This document shows, in pieces, positions 15,100 through 26,475 of a stretch of 64,000 bases of DNA. The notes under the pieces are model-generated. The model ran no database searches. It had not been told where the DNA came from and saw nothing but the letters and a program-made list of their open reading frames with translations. The stretch lies in NCBI RefSeq assembly GCF_964340395.1, contig NC_135552.1, positions 16,845,194 through 16,909,193 on the forward strand, written 5' to 3'. Every line of letters begins with the position of its first letter. Position 1 is the first letter of the stretch. Origin of the DNA: Glandiceps talaboti. Its lineage: Eukaryota; Hemichordata; Enteropneusta; Spengelidae. A program made the position numbers and the translations under genes.

Positions 15100-15410
15100 A
15101 ACTAATAGTACTATAAACTGAGTTATTAACTCAGTAGGAATATAAACTGAGTTATTAACTCGATAGTACTACAAACGGTGTTATTAACTCGTCTCGGTAG
15201 TAGTTACTAAAACTTGTCTCGGTAGTACTATCAACTGAGTAACTAACTTGGTAGTACTATAAACTGAGTTACTAACTCGTCTCAGTAGTATTATCAACTG
15301 AGTTACTAACTCAGAGAACTATAAACGGAGTTACTAACTTGGTAGTACTATAAATAGTGTTAACTTACTGTAGTACTATAACTTGAGTTATTAACTCACT
15401 AGTATTCAAC
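15100..15410. repeat. Minisatellite of palindromic units
   Basis: About ten tandem units of roughly 32-36 bp, each with ACTGAGTTA-T-TAACTCAGT or a close variant followed by GTAGTACTATAA. The core 19 bases of the best units are a perfect palindrome, so each unit could form its own hairpin. Some units carry a CGTCTCGGTAG insertion. Confidence 0.85.
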
Positions 15411-15562
15411 AGCATATCTCATCAAAATGTGAATCATACAGACTATCACTATTCTATTCACTATGTAATTACTTACTATATACATGTCATGCATATGTAG
15501 GACATGCACTGTAGTATGAACAGCAATATAGTATATTAAACTAATAAGTAATACTACCTTAC

Positions 15563-15660
15563 CTTCAAGTAAAATGACCAAGATTCACCAATATTTGGAT
15601 CAAGATGTCGAAAGTACACCGATGGAATAGAACTATACTTCTTCTGTCACTAACAGAACC
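15563..15660 (-). other. Candidate spliced exon, no start codon
   Basis: On the minus strand a good acceptor (GGTTGCAG) precedes this 98-nt block and a strong donor (GTAAGG) follows it. One frame reads PSVYFRHLDPNIGESWSFYL up to the donor, but stops lie at its upstream end and there is no ATG. It could be a 5' untranslated exon of a leftward gene whose first exon is near 19.0 kb, or chance. Confidence 0.25.
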
Positions 15661-15756
15661 CTGCAACCACACAGAACAAAATAATTCCTTTAGCTTTATG
15701 TAATTACAGTGTAGTGAATAATTACGCAGACTGAGATGATAACAAACAAACAACAT

Positions 15757-18230
15757 TTACAAATTATTATCGGCCTGAAAGATCCCGGTGTTCCTCCGGC
15801 TTAGTATAATATGTCGGTAAAAATGAATCATTTTTATTCTGTGACGTAAGTGAAACATACAGTACTATGATTTACTACAGTATGACACATTCCCTTATAA
15901 TGGGACACACTGTCTAACTTCAAAAAGAGATGAAAAGGTACATGAAATATGAACACATCTTACACATGTGCCACTTTACCACTGAGACACTTCATACGCC
16001 TAGCATAGATACCAAAATCTGCAAAAGCAGGGAGACATATCCCCTTATCTTTATGCCATTTATCATTTACGTTTTTCATTTTCCATCGATCTTGAACACT
16101 GATAATGTCACCATATTTCTTTTCCATAGCATGTTACTGATTTATGTATTAATACAAACCGACTCTCAGTTGAATGTTTGTTACATCGTACAGTTCAGTT
16201 ACTAATCATAACTGAACTCATACATTTTAGTAAAATTAATTCAATAATGGTAAATTAGGAATCTGTAACCACAGCCATGCCCACAAAACTGTGGAGTCAA
16301 ATTATCAGTGTCTCACAACACTGGGTATGAAATATTCATTAGTTCATTAGCAGTGAAGATCTAGCTTTAATTACCATCTGATAGGTCATGCATGACTGGT
16401 TGTTTTCATCTTTCAATAACTTCCACAAATGTTCTCAATCTGAACTATAAATCTCTTGATTACCACTTCATTTGTACAAGTAAACATTTGACACACACCT
16501 CCCTGCATACATAAATATCCTGTTTTATGACCTAACTGGTTTGTTTTGGCTGGGTTTTACTAGCCTTTTTGATAAATAAATTGCCTATCATTTCTGTCAA
16601 TTATTTTTACAAACTAAAGGGAAAGGTCATCCATGACACTTTGTTTTTTGAGTCGGCAACTTCGTGGCCTGACTACTATTGATAATGCAAGATATTCCTA
16701 TGTTTATTCTTGGCATACTTGGCCTCTACAAGTGTTTGTTCACTAAACCACAATATTCAATAATTCAAGATTTCACAAACAAGATCAATAGAAATGCAAA
16801 TTGTTTTCCCCACACACAATGACATGCTACATTTGACATAACATAGGCTAATATATACAATTGTATTAATTCAGACTATAAAAAAAAAATCCATGCACGA
16901 AAATTTGGCAAAACTGTACAGAAATGTCACTGGGTTTGGATTCTATGGATAAATATGTGTAACAGTCGTTGGCATTATTTACCTGAACAATTCATACTGC
17001 AACCCTTACGAAGTTAAAGTTAAAATAATACTTTCAAAAATTTTGTTAGCAAAGACTTCAGTTAGGTGACCTGACTACATGATTGGGTCAAACTATAGGG
17101 AGTTGTGGTTCAGAAAGGAATAGGGTTAAACCCCCTAACATAGTTGTGATCTACATAATTGATCATATGTTATAGCTGCTCTAGAGGACACTTTCAAGTA
17201 CAAATATCAGGTTTACAACACACCTATGTCAAAGAACTAAAAAAAAAAACACTGCACGAATGACACCTTTGGACACACCTCAGCAAAGCATCTTAGTGAA
17301 TGGGTTGCACGGTCTGAGTGAACTTTGTTTAGGGATTCATGAATGGAACTCTTCATGCATGTAAAATGACTGACACAAAGATTGTTGATCAGGTCACAAG
17401 GTTATAAAGTTTTCCAACTGTCAGTTTTGCCTTTAAACCACGTCTCTCATTTTTGAGTGTTTATTTTCAAATCTAATGGCAATTTCTAGGTTCTACAGAA
17501 CACCAGACTAAAACTGTGATAATTTGCTCTGTTCTCTATGTCAACGTAATCACATTTATCCCCCCCCCCCCCCCAATGCTTCTAGGTAAATAAACTCTCC
17601 TCTCAGTATTGTACAAATTTAATGGTATTTAGTATACCCATCACAGATGCATCATGCAGGAATAACCACACCAACAGGTCAACTATCACCTACAAAAAAA
17701 ATTGGATTTCAAGTGGAAGACCAAAAGGAGCTATGCGTTGCAGTTCCTTTCACCAGTGCCTTTTTTTTAAAAAGTTTGTAAGTTCACGAGGTTGAAAGGC
17801 AATTGTTGTCTATTTTTCTGTCTCCTGTCTTGAAGGAAAACCAAATTAGTCATATTACAAATGTACTATTATTACGTTGCAGATAGCACTCAGTCTACTC
17901 AGGTGTTCTTTTCAGTATTTTAAGATACTTGTAATCAAAGAATTCTCCGTTTACTCATGAAGGTATAAACATAGTGTCTTTCACATATGACATACAATTT
18001 CGTTACATAAGTTTGGGAATGTATAAACTTTGTCATACTCCTAAACTGCAAGCTGATATTTTATAAAGTTTGCGGTCCCACAGACAGGTCCATCATTAAT
18101 TTGTTACCGATCCAAGTCCAATCGGTTGTTATCGAACTAATATACCTAGCGCAACAAGTATATCCGAGTTGTAAAAGTTATACAATAAACATTAAAAATT
18201 CACGTCATTAGCAAGTCTTTGTCCCTCAGC
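15757..18230. other. Non-coding stretch
   Basis: No supported gene. It includes a poly-C tract at about 17560-17574. Stops are frequent in every frame. Confidence 0.55.
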
Positions 18231-18940
18231 TTGACGCGTTATTTCTCATATGCTGGTAGACGTAGGTAGACAGGCCCACACAAACGAACAGAACCTGTCG
18301 GCGAATAAAAAGGAGTGGCGCATGCATGGCCTTCAATCATACCAAAAAAAATGGCGTCGACAACATCGAACTTTGTGACCTCGACGAAAATGGTAGTAAT
18401 TGAGTCGGTGTTAATAACACAAACATACACAGGCCAGGACTTGCTTCGTTATACGGTGAACGACAACATATACAGCTTTGACTGTTGTAACAAAGGGTAC
18501 CTGTATTTTTGAAGTTAAAAAGGTACGGTTTCTGTGAGCGTTGGTAGCCGAAGCATTTTGGACGGTATTACTCGAGTCTGAGTGGACAGTCAAATCTGCA
18601 ACCACACATGATTAAATGTAACCCAGTGCAAGTATATTTTCGTCAAGATCTGGATTTACAACATTTAATGTTAATATTGAAAGTAGCATAATGACGTATC
18701 CGTGAGAAACACTGCACAAAATCGACGCCAATAGACACTGTGTACACAAACTATAGCTATGCAAATTTTCGCCGATTCAAAATTTCAATGGTCCATGGTC
18801 CTGTTGTCCAGCACTGCACCGTCCTCTTGATGTCAGAATTCTGCCTCGATCACACCAAACAGTGATTATTGTTTTACCAACTAGATCTTTGAATCAATAA
18901 GTACAGTTAATTGACGATGTCAATTGAGAAATTAACTTAC

Positions 18941-19060
18941 CGGCCGGTACAGAAGCAGCTAAATAACCCACGATGATGTAGAAACTATGACCGTTCTCGT
19001 AGTAAGGACGCACGCCATTAGACGAACACGCAGCTGTCAATCAATATCCACCACACCCAG
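18941..19060 (-). other. Candidate first exon of a leftward gene
   Basis: On the minus strand a strong donor (GTAAGTT) ends a block whose only ATG frame closes after 19 codons, so it would be largely untranslated. The surrounding 18.2-19.1 kb is richer in CpG than the rest of the left half, as at many promoters. The right boundary is a guess. A frame reading YYENGHSFYIIVGYLAASVP lacks an ATG. No product can be named. Confidence 0.25.
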
Positions 19061-20957
19061 GCTGTTCCGAATATGCGCATTACTCCCGCGGTTACCATTC
19101 GCATTGCTCATTCGCATTTACATACAACTCTGTCCACATTCTGTTCGCAGAAATTACTAAGTACAAACCATGCAAAAGAAAGAAAAAAACTAGCCAAGCA
19201 CCACGGTTGTTTCATGACAGGGGAAATCTTTACGAGTGTATGGAAACATGCAGACAAGTTTAATCAGTAAACTCTACGAATGAACAGTAAACTTTCGATT
19301 AATTTCATAATTTTTGTGTTACATGGATTTTTTTTAACCTATTTCCCGGGGGTATTTATTATACGAAATCTAAAACAGGAAAATGTGCTTAAACTGCGAA
19401 TATGTTAAAAGAAAGAGGAACGGTAAGAATGAAATAAAATCGGAAAATCTCATCAATGATGATAGACTCAGCAAAATCTTGGATTATCCCGTTTTTCATC
19501 ATGGAACTCTTCCCCGTACTTGTTTTAAGTCATCAGTTTCCACACTTTGCAAGGTTTATATCCACCTATCAGTATTAGTGCTAATTTATACATATTCCCT
19601 CTTGCTATCATTCCATATTTCAAGTTTCAAGCCCAGCTCCCAATATCTTAACCAACCACCTTCACCCAACCAGTAATATATTTGTCAATATAATCGTAAA
19701 TTTGCAATTTTGATTCTAGATATGCATGCCAAGCAACACTGGACTGCAATAACAAGTGCATGACTTACAAATCTGACATACTTTATCTACCTGTATATAT
19801 CACCATGATATCACAGACTCCAGGAGGTGTCACCGGTGAGGGCGCTTTGTGTACATGACCAAGATGGGATAACATGATGTAGATGATGTGCACCTATTTG
19901 GCCTCTTACGTATGCTTTAATCTTATATATTGCGAATTCTGGTTTTACTATCAGTTTAACTGAATTAGGAAGCCTTCAGTAATTACAGCAGGCTGGGGGA
20001 ATAGGTGGGTTCTCGGCGAGGGCCGTTTTTTGGGTTTTGTTTTTTTTTAAAGAAAATGGAACAAGGGAAGGGTCACATTTTACTTTGGGTCATTAAATTG
20101 TCTAACTTTGCATTTTTGGGAATCTGGCATCCCACTACTGCCATATCGGTTAGGGATAAGGCTATAGGGTTTAAGGCTTAAAGGTTAATTTTAGGGTTAG
20201 GTACTGTAATATCAGACCGTGCCAATCAAATCGCTGCTGACAACCATGTAGTGAATTTATTATCAGATGTGATGTGAGGAGAGAAGTCATAGTAGTGGGT
20301 CTCACCAGGAGTAAAACGGGAACAGTGGTTGGGTAAGATATTAGGGATGGTATTGTGGAAATTTTGACCTCGGCCCCGACACTATCCAGTGTGTTCATTT
20401 AATGTTAGGGAGTTAATGTTCTTATCTGGCCTTCAACTCTGCCAATGAGATTCTTTCCGTCCTATAAATCTTCAAGTGTTCGGAGTTTGTTCTTTTTTGT
20501 TAATATGTAAGGAGGGTGTATTTTTATTTTTCAGATTTAGCGCTTACTTGTAGTCTTTCAAAGGCCTTCGTGTTCACCCGACTATGTTTCGCAATCATTC
20601 ACCGACAGGTTTAACATCATTTGACAATTCACATACAGGATCGAACACAGTTGTGTTTTGAAACAGTCGTCTTATTCAACTGCTAAACAGAATGAAAAAG
20701 ATCCGGTTGACACAGCTTTTGAATGCGTCTTATACGTCACATGAAAGTCGGTACAAAACTAGGTACAGGCCAGGTACAGGCACTACCGCTGTCCCTATTC
20801 ATAACGTGTAGTTGTAACGAGTCAAATCCATTGATGCTGAATCACCAGTACACTCTCAACGTATAGAAACTGACCTATAAAAGTCACAATTTTTCCAATG
20901 ATGAAGCAGGCACATGCATCTAACTCCAATAATATGTCTTTTATATATTCCATGGGA

Positions 20958-21050
20958 CCTCAGACCACAACCTATCCTATGGGGTCGGCAACTGAGGGAA
21001 CAGGTTAGCTCCCAGACCACGTACCACTATATAATGGTCTGAGGTTAGCT
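20958..21050. repeat. Two members of the CTCAGACCAC palindrome family
   Basis: CCTCAGACCAC at 20958-20968 is followed by CAGACCAC at 21013 and ACCACTATATAATGGT plus CTGAGG at 21023-21044. The flanking words GGTTAGCTC and GGGTCGG / CGACCC also pair as inverted copies, so a larger nested hairpin is possible. Confidence 0.6.
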
Positions 21051-22308
21051 CGACCCACAGGCACTTGTTTCCCGAGATATGTATCAGTGTTTCTATCAGA
21101 ATACAATACCAGATTTAAACTGATTGCCTTCCGTAAGGGTAGTCTTGCAATTTCACGATTTATGCAAGAAATTTAGCTCTATATCTGTGATTTTTCAAGT
21201 TCCAGTAATAGTTGTCAAAATTGTTGTTCAAATGCCCGCAGCCTATTCTCAGCACAGGAAAGCTTGCCATCCTCGACTTCATTCGGCTTTCGTGATCCCC
21301 TACATACCCGGGATATGTACACCCGTTTCCACGGCAAATAATAAACGAAATTCAAACCCTCATAACATTGCTATTAGGCATCAGAACAGTAAACACTTCA
21401 TGGTAAGCATCGTAACAATTTAACAACTTTAATACAGTGAAGTGATACAGTATTATTGCCCTACTTCGTCCCTGGGTAAAGTGTATATATCACCCTTTAG
21501 TTATACCAAGGGCTTTCACCAAGGGACTGGCCGCCGCTGGTTTCGCTAAATATATGTCTTTGAATTCGCTCGAACGTGTTTCACCGAAATGGAGTGTTCC
21601 ATTAATTTTAAAAACTTAAGTTTGTTTGTTATTCAACCATTTTCACCCTTTCCAAAGCGAAATCAGACTTCTCGTTAAAGAATTTACAATATCGACACCA
21701 TGCATACTCTGTAAACACTGCCATCTATTAGGTACTTGCTGTCTTCACTGGTATGTATATTCACCCAGTCAAATTGTTCAAGCCATCGTACCAATTTTAC
21801 ATCTTTAGATTTTCAAAACAGTGACGATTGAACTTTTCAAGCCACCACATTTGAAACGTCGCATGTTAATTGTTTTCTTTCGAGTTGTTCATCATTTCCA
21901 CCACTCGTACCTGGCTTACTAGCTCGAGGAAAGACATTAGTTATGTGTCGTTTACTCATACTAGAACCGGTGGTTCGCCGCAGTGTAGGGTAGGTACTCG
22001 GTCAAACTGTCATGATTTGAGGAGAGACACACACAGACTTTTTACCCCTAATATATATCCTTCCTTACGGAAAGAAATATGACTCTCCCGAAAACCAATC
22101 GGTAAAAAGTGACCCCACCCCACCCCCTTGTAAGTATTGAAGGCTCCCTACACTCAAAATAAACATGTAGCGTTATATTTTGTATGTATACAAAAACATG
22201 TAGAAACTAAATTATTGAAGTTAAGCTCCAAAAGTAACAAAGTTGTCACCAACCGGTAACCAAGCCCAACACTTTTGGTAGGTAGGGCGATTTTGTTTAC
22301 ACATCAAA

Positions 22309-22335
22309 CCACTATATTCTCTATAGGGGTCTGAG
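22309..22335. repeat. Member of the CTCAGACCAC palindrome family
   Basis: CCACTATATTCTCTATAGGGG followed by TCTGAG: a diverged copy of the short palindrome, about 240 bases upstream of the methyltransferase-like start codon. It is followed by TTTACACTGATTGCC; a related word follows some other copies. Confidence 0.5.
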
Positions 22336-23242
22336 TTTACACTGATTGCCTACAGACAATCAATGGTGAATGACAATAAAACCACTTATTTATATACATG
22401 TTTATAATATTATCTTTGTCCTTTCTTTTTTGACACCTTATTTCTTGAATTTTATTTCCAAAATCCTCATTTTGTAGAAGCATAAGTCCACATGTAAATC
22501 TTATTGATTAGAATATAGTCTAAAATTATCAAACAATTTTGAAACAAACAGCTCATCGTCATCAAGTCAGTGTACATCATGGAGCGAAACATAACCAGTA
22601 CGATGAACGACAGGGAATACATGGAGAGATTTCAAACCTGTGTTCGCTATGGTATGAATGGTATGGGCAACAACAATTACAGGGAGAAATATCAATCAGA
22701 AATTAATAAAGTATTTGAAAACCTGAAGAGACAGCCAGCTAACGAACTTCGCGTGTTAGCTATCGGTTCTGGAAACGGTAAGATTGAATTTTCTATCAAA
22801 AGCCTTTTTTTTCATCGCCACAACGACGGCCTCTTTTACACCACCGTCTTGGTTATTTCGAAGTTCGCGGAAGAAATAACAGCTCTGGTTTGCGAGAATG
22901 CTTTTTTTAAAAAGATTATTGCATTTGTATTGTCAAACTTCCTTTCACTTTATCATTAAACCTAAAGACTAAGGTATGACATCAACTTACTCCTTGTGAA
23001 ATTATTGTGTAATTATAGATCGGAAAGACAACTGATTTTGATTTTATAATTTTAAAAAGTGTTGATAAAAAATCTTGGTCTGCCTCCTGTGAAATTGTAA
23101 CAAAAAAGAAAAGTATCATATATTGAAGCCCTTATCTCGCTATCAATGTAAATACTAGTATCACTCTCTGTCTTTGTCCATCCGTTTCTCTGCCAGTTTT
23201 TTGCTGTCTTTTTTCGTATGGCTCTCATTCTCTCCCTGACTT

Positions 23243-23298
23243 TCTCCCCTCTCACTCACTCACTCACTCACTCACTCTCTGTCTGACTTGTTTGTCTG

Positions 23299-23366
<68 letters not shown>
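23243..23366. repeat. (ACTC)n and (TC)n microsatellites in intron 1
   Basis: A (CACT)n run at about 23251-23276 is followed by a (TC)n run at about 23303-23366, in the first intron of the methyltransferase-like gene. Confidence 0.9.
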
Positions 23367-23369
<3 letters not shown>

Positions 23370-23567
23370 TGACAATTCTGATGGTCTGAAAGGGGAGGGG
23401 GCCATGATATTTTACTCATGATTTCAACCAAATTAAACCTCGGCAGCGCGCAGCGGTCATTCATCGAATACATTCGACATTTGCGACACAAAACAAACAT
23501 CAACAACATAGCGATTACAAATAAGTATCAACAATGTTCTATGCAACAAGAATTATGTTTCCTCTCC

Positions 23568-23572
23568 CCCTC

Positions 23573-23640
<68 letters not shown>
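23568..23640. repeat. (TC)n microsatellite next to the exon 2 acceptor
   Basis: A long CT tract ends about 30 bases before the acceptor at 23669-23670 and so extends the polypyrimidine tract of exon 2. Confidence 0.9.
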
Positions 23641-23642
<2 letters not shown>

Positions 23643-24208
23643 ACTTGATTTCCATCTAATCTCTCAACAGGACAGAACGATATCCCAATAATCAATGCAG
23701 CAGTGGCCTGCTATCCACATATTCACTACATTGTGGTAGAACCATCGAAGAATGAAATTGACCATTTTAGGGAATTGATCGACTCCTTTGCTGACAAGTG
23801 GAAGGGAATAAGATTCGACTTCCACCAACAAACCATCGAGGAGTACACCAACGACGCCAATGAGGATCTTAGCGGATATGACGTCACACATGCAATTCAT
23901 AGTGCTTTAATATCTGTTTGCGAATTTTAGAGAAACATTTCACTGGTTATTTGAGTGCTTACATTCTCTCGGTGTATTGCTGGTCAGAATTACTGCAGGT
24001 ATGGTCGTTCACGTAATCTATAGCTGTCACTTTTTATCCATGCAAAATTTTCCCATTTCATTTCAGAATACATCCTTTACCCTCCATTTGATCGTTTTGC
24101 TTTGTAAAATGATGGTTCTAGGCCCGTCGCTTTGTTGAAGCCCTGATTGAAGGCGATATACAAGTATATCAAAAGTGCACATTTATATTTTCACGAGGAC
24201 AAACAAAC

Positions 24209-24217
24209 AAACAGACA

Positions 24218-24267
<50 letters not shown>

Positions 24268-24273
24268 GACAGA
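24209..24273. repeat. (AC)n microsatellite with (ACAG) ends, intron 2
   Basis: A CA dinucleotide tract flanked on both sides by ACAGACAG units, in the second intron of the methyltransferase-like gene. Confidence 0.9.
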
Positions 24274-24849
24274 CTCATAGACAATATTGTTATTTTGCGG
24301 GCCGACAGGCTGAACTGCGGGTCGATTTGCGGGTCGTTCAAAACGAGTCTTCTTATGATAGAAAAATGCCTCCTTTGCATAAGATTGTTCATGAAATATA
24401 CGTAGTACTTTCGAGGCCGTTATTACTTTCATGAAGACCACGCGAAAAGTAAAATCATTTGCCGCTAAATAAAAATACGCGAGGATGCAATGACATGAAT
24501 AGAATACAGTACAGGTAGCTGTGGTGTGACAATAATAGAGACAAAATTAATGGCTGTACTGATTACAATATTCAAATAATATAAATAATAAGAATTGTTG
24601 GTGTTCCATCATTCCTTTCTGTTCCTGGTGTAGTGCTGTTGTCATCTTACTTGGGATTTAAATAAACAGATCATCTATTTATGCAATGACTGGTGTTTAT
24701 TTTATTTCATTCCCTTTGTTAGTCGTGCTCTTAGTTTTGGTCTTTAACTATCCTGAAATTTACTGACAACCTTGTAGACTCAAATTACAAAAACCACTGT
24801 GGGCATTAGTATGAATTATGTATGCATAAACCATACACATTGATATATT

Positions 24850-24872
24850 CTCAGACCTATAGTGGTCTGAGG
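24850..24872. repeat. Member of the CTCAGACCAC palindrome family, nearly loopless
   Basis: CTCAGACC-TATAGT-GGTCTGAG, 23 bases. This is the most compact copy in the window. It lies in intron 2 of the methyltransferase-like gene. Confidence 0.75.
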
Positions 24873-25439
24873 TATATTATATAAAACATAAAATAAGATT
24901 TTGTAGTAAGAAATGACAAAGTTTGACATCTTGATGGACAATTGAAATGCAAAAAAAAATAGTTCAAATTTGAACAACCAATGTTGGGATATAACTCCAA
25001 GGCAATGTTGTTACCATCCACGCATCCCATACCAAAATACTATATCATCAGTAATAATCCATAAAGTAATTTTATATTTCTTATCATTTCAGGAGGGTAT
25101 GAAAAATGTTACAAAGCTGCCGGTGAATTCTTTGAGACTACTAAATACCTCGGCAGTTCAAAGGTCAAAGCCGTCTTGGATACAGTTGCCCCAGCTGCTA
25201 AAATCCAAAACATAACCTATCATTGCATAATGAACATAACAGAATGTTTTGATGAAGTCTCAGAGGAGGGAAACAAAATGTTAGATTTCATATTTTACAT
25301 TCTACATTTCCGCAAGTCTGTGCCGTCTGCGACTGTACAGTATCTTCTGAAATACCTAAAAGAAGAATGTTCCGAAGTGACCGAAAAAAGTGTGTTGATG
25401 AATGCGGACGACACTGACTTTGTTGTTGTAAAGAATTAG

Positions 25440-26475
25440 GGCGAGATAGGCTTGCTCAGACAAGACATAAAATTGGACACCTTGTCGGCGCAGGGAGTCC
25501 GATGATCTGAATGAAATATGGCAGTCACGAATGTTTTGTTCACGATTCGCTGAGACAGCGAACCAAATCCACATATTGCAGAGTAAGCAGGCAACTTATG
25601 TACTGAACAAACTACATGACAATATCTTTGGGATCTAGTGCGTTCATTCAGAAAGAAATCCAAATACCAGAACCTCCCCATTTGTTAGTATACTATCGGT
25701 AATAACCTAGGCTATGTTCAAGAACATGAAGAAATCAATCAACAATGTCAGAATTGTATGTCTGAGGCAGAAAAAAAATATGGTAGTTGCAAAATTCAAA
25801 CAGAAAATGAGAAATATCATTTCAAATAAGCTTACCGCGATGTACACAGGCTAAAACATTCGTGACTTCCAGAATATGTCGGACTCCCTGGACCGACTGG
25901 AGATGATACTCTTACAGCCATCCAGCTTTGCCGACTGCTGGCTAGGGGTTACCCCATCCCTAAAGCACCCTCCCCTTCCCTGCACAGTTGCTTCAATATG
26001 ATACTAATCATCAACAAAATCCCCCAGAAAATTAGCATTCATGATCATATTGTCATTCGGTATAAACAAAGAAATATCTGTCGAATTCCAAGCAAAGTTG
26101 GATGGCTGTAAGAGTATCATCTCCGGCCACCGGGTCCACTGTGTTATAAGATAGACAATCTCCAAAACTTTGGAAATAGAAATACTTGGATATTACTTGC
26201 AAATATAATGATTATATTGAAAACAAATTTTGACATTTCTTTTATAAGATTTCACCGTGGTGGGTTACTAATACAGTTTTGGTTCCGTCGTCGATTCCTC
26301 CAACACCCAGGCCATAAATAATTATGGCTCCCTAAAAGTACAGTATGCATCATTTACCAAGATGTAAATCATTATAGCTGAAACTATTAAATCATGAATT
26401 ATAGTAATTCCTTTGTGTTGGGGGAGTATTTTGTGATCTTACAGTATACCGTTAATCACAAGTGATTGTTCTCAA
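25440..26475. other. Intergenic stretch between convergent genes
   Basis: The methyltransferase-like gene ends from the left and the acyl-CoA synthetase gene ends from the right. No further coding frame is supported. Most of the middle is occupied by an inverted-repeat element (25880-26143). Confidence 0.6.
25880..26143. mobile_element. MITE-like element with a perfect 26-bp inverted repeat
   Basis: 25899-25924 and 26099-26124 are exact reverse complements (26 bp, GGAGATGATACTC...GCCATCCA). Similarity continues inward (CTTTGC) and outward (CTGGACC / GGGTCCA), giving a non-coding element of about 260 bp with long terminal inverted repeats. I see no transposase frame. Confidence 0.7.

Larger units (their letters stand above)
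19061..22578. other. Intergenic stretch with repeat-family hairpins
   Basis: No supported coding exon. It contains three members of the CTCAGACCAC palindrome family (20958-20968, 21013-21044, 22309-22335) and T-rich runs. The last few hundred bases should contain the promoter and 5' UTR of the methyltransferase-like gene, but I see no clear TATA box. Confidence 0.5.
22579..25439 (+). pseudogene. Histamine N-methyltransferase-like gene with frameshift in exon 2
   Basis: Three coding exons: 22579-22777, 23671-23998 and 25093-25439, with donors GTAAGA and GTATGG and acceptors CTCAACAG and CATTTCAG. The reading resembles histamine N-methyltransferase, a cytosolic SAM-dependent class I methyltransferase. 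Exon 1 has an N-terminal helix (YMERFQTCVRYG) and the SAM-binding strand and loop LRVLAIGSGNG. Exon 2 has the acidic motif VVEPSKNEI, which matches the family EPS motif, and the DVTHAIHS strand. Exon 3 has a family-like C-terminus ending TDFVVVKN. In exon 2 the frame breaks near 23906-23912 (TTTAATAT): read straight, it stops at TAG 23928-23930 after about 152 codons. Shifting by one base restores similarity (ETFHWLFECLHSLGVLLVRI) to the donor and makes the phase fit exon 3, for a total of 290 aa, against about 292 in vertebrates. It is either a pseudogene or a base error. The 5' and 3' UTRs are not resolved. Confidence 0.8.

Noticed and set aside
19383-19676. 97-codon plus-strand frame
   Set aside because: Lys/Asn-rich then Ser/Leu-rich composition typical of AT-rich non-coding DNA; no recognisable motif.
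21124-21423. 99-codon plus-strand frame
   Set aside because: No domain, no close neighbours and no convincing exon borders.
23671-23930. Exon 2 of the methyltransferase-like gene as a genuine terminal exon ending at TAG 23930
   Set aside because: Family similarity continues past the stop in another frame to a good donor, and exon 3 encodes the expected C-terminus, so a frameshift explains the data better.
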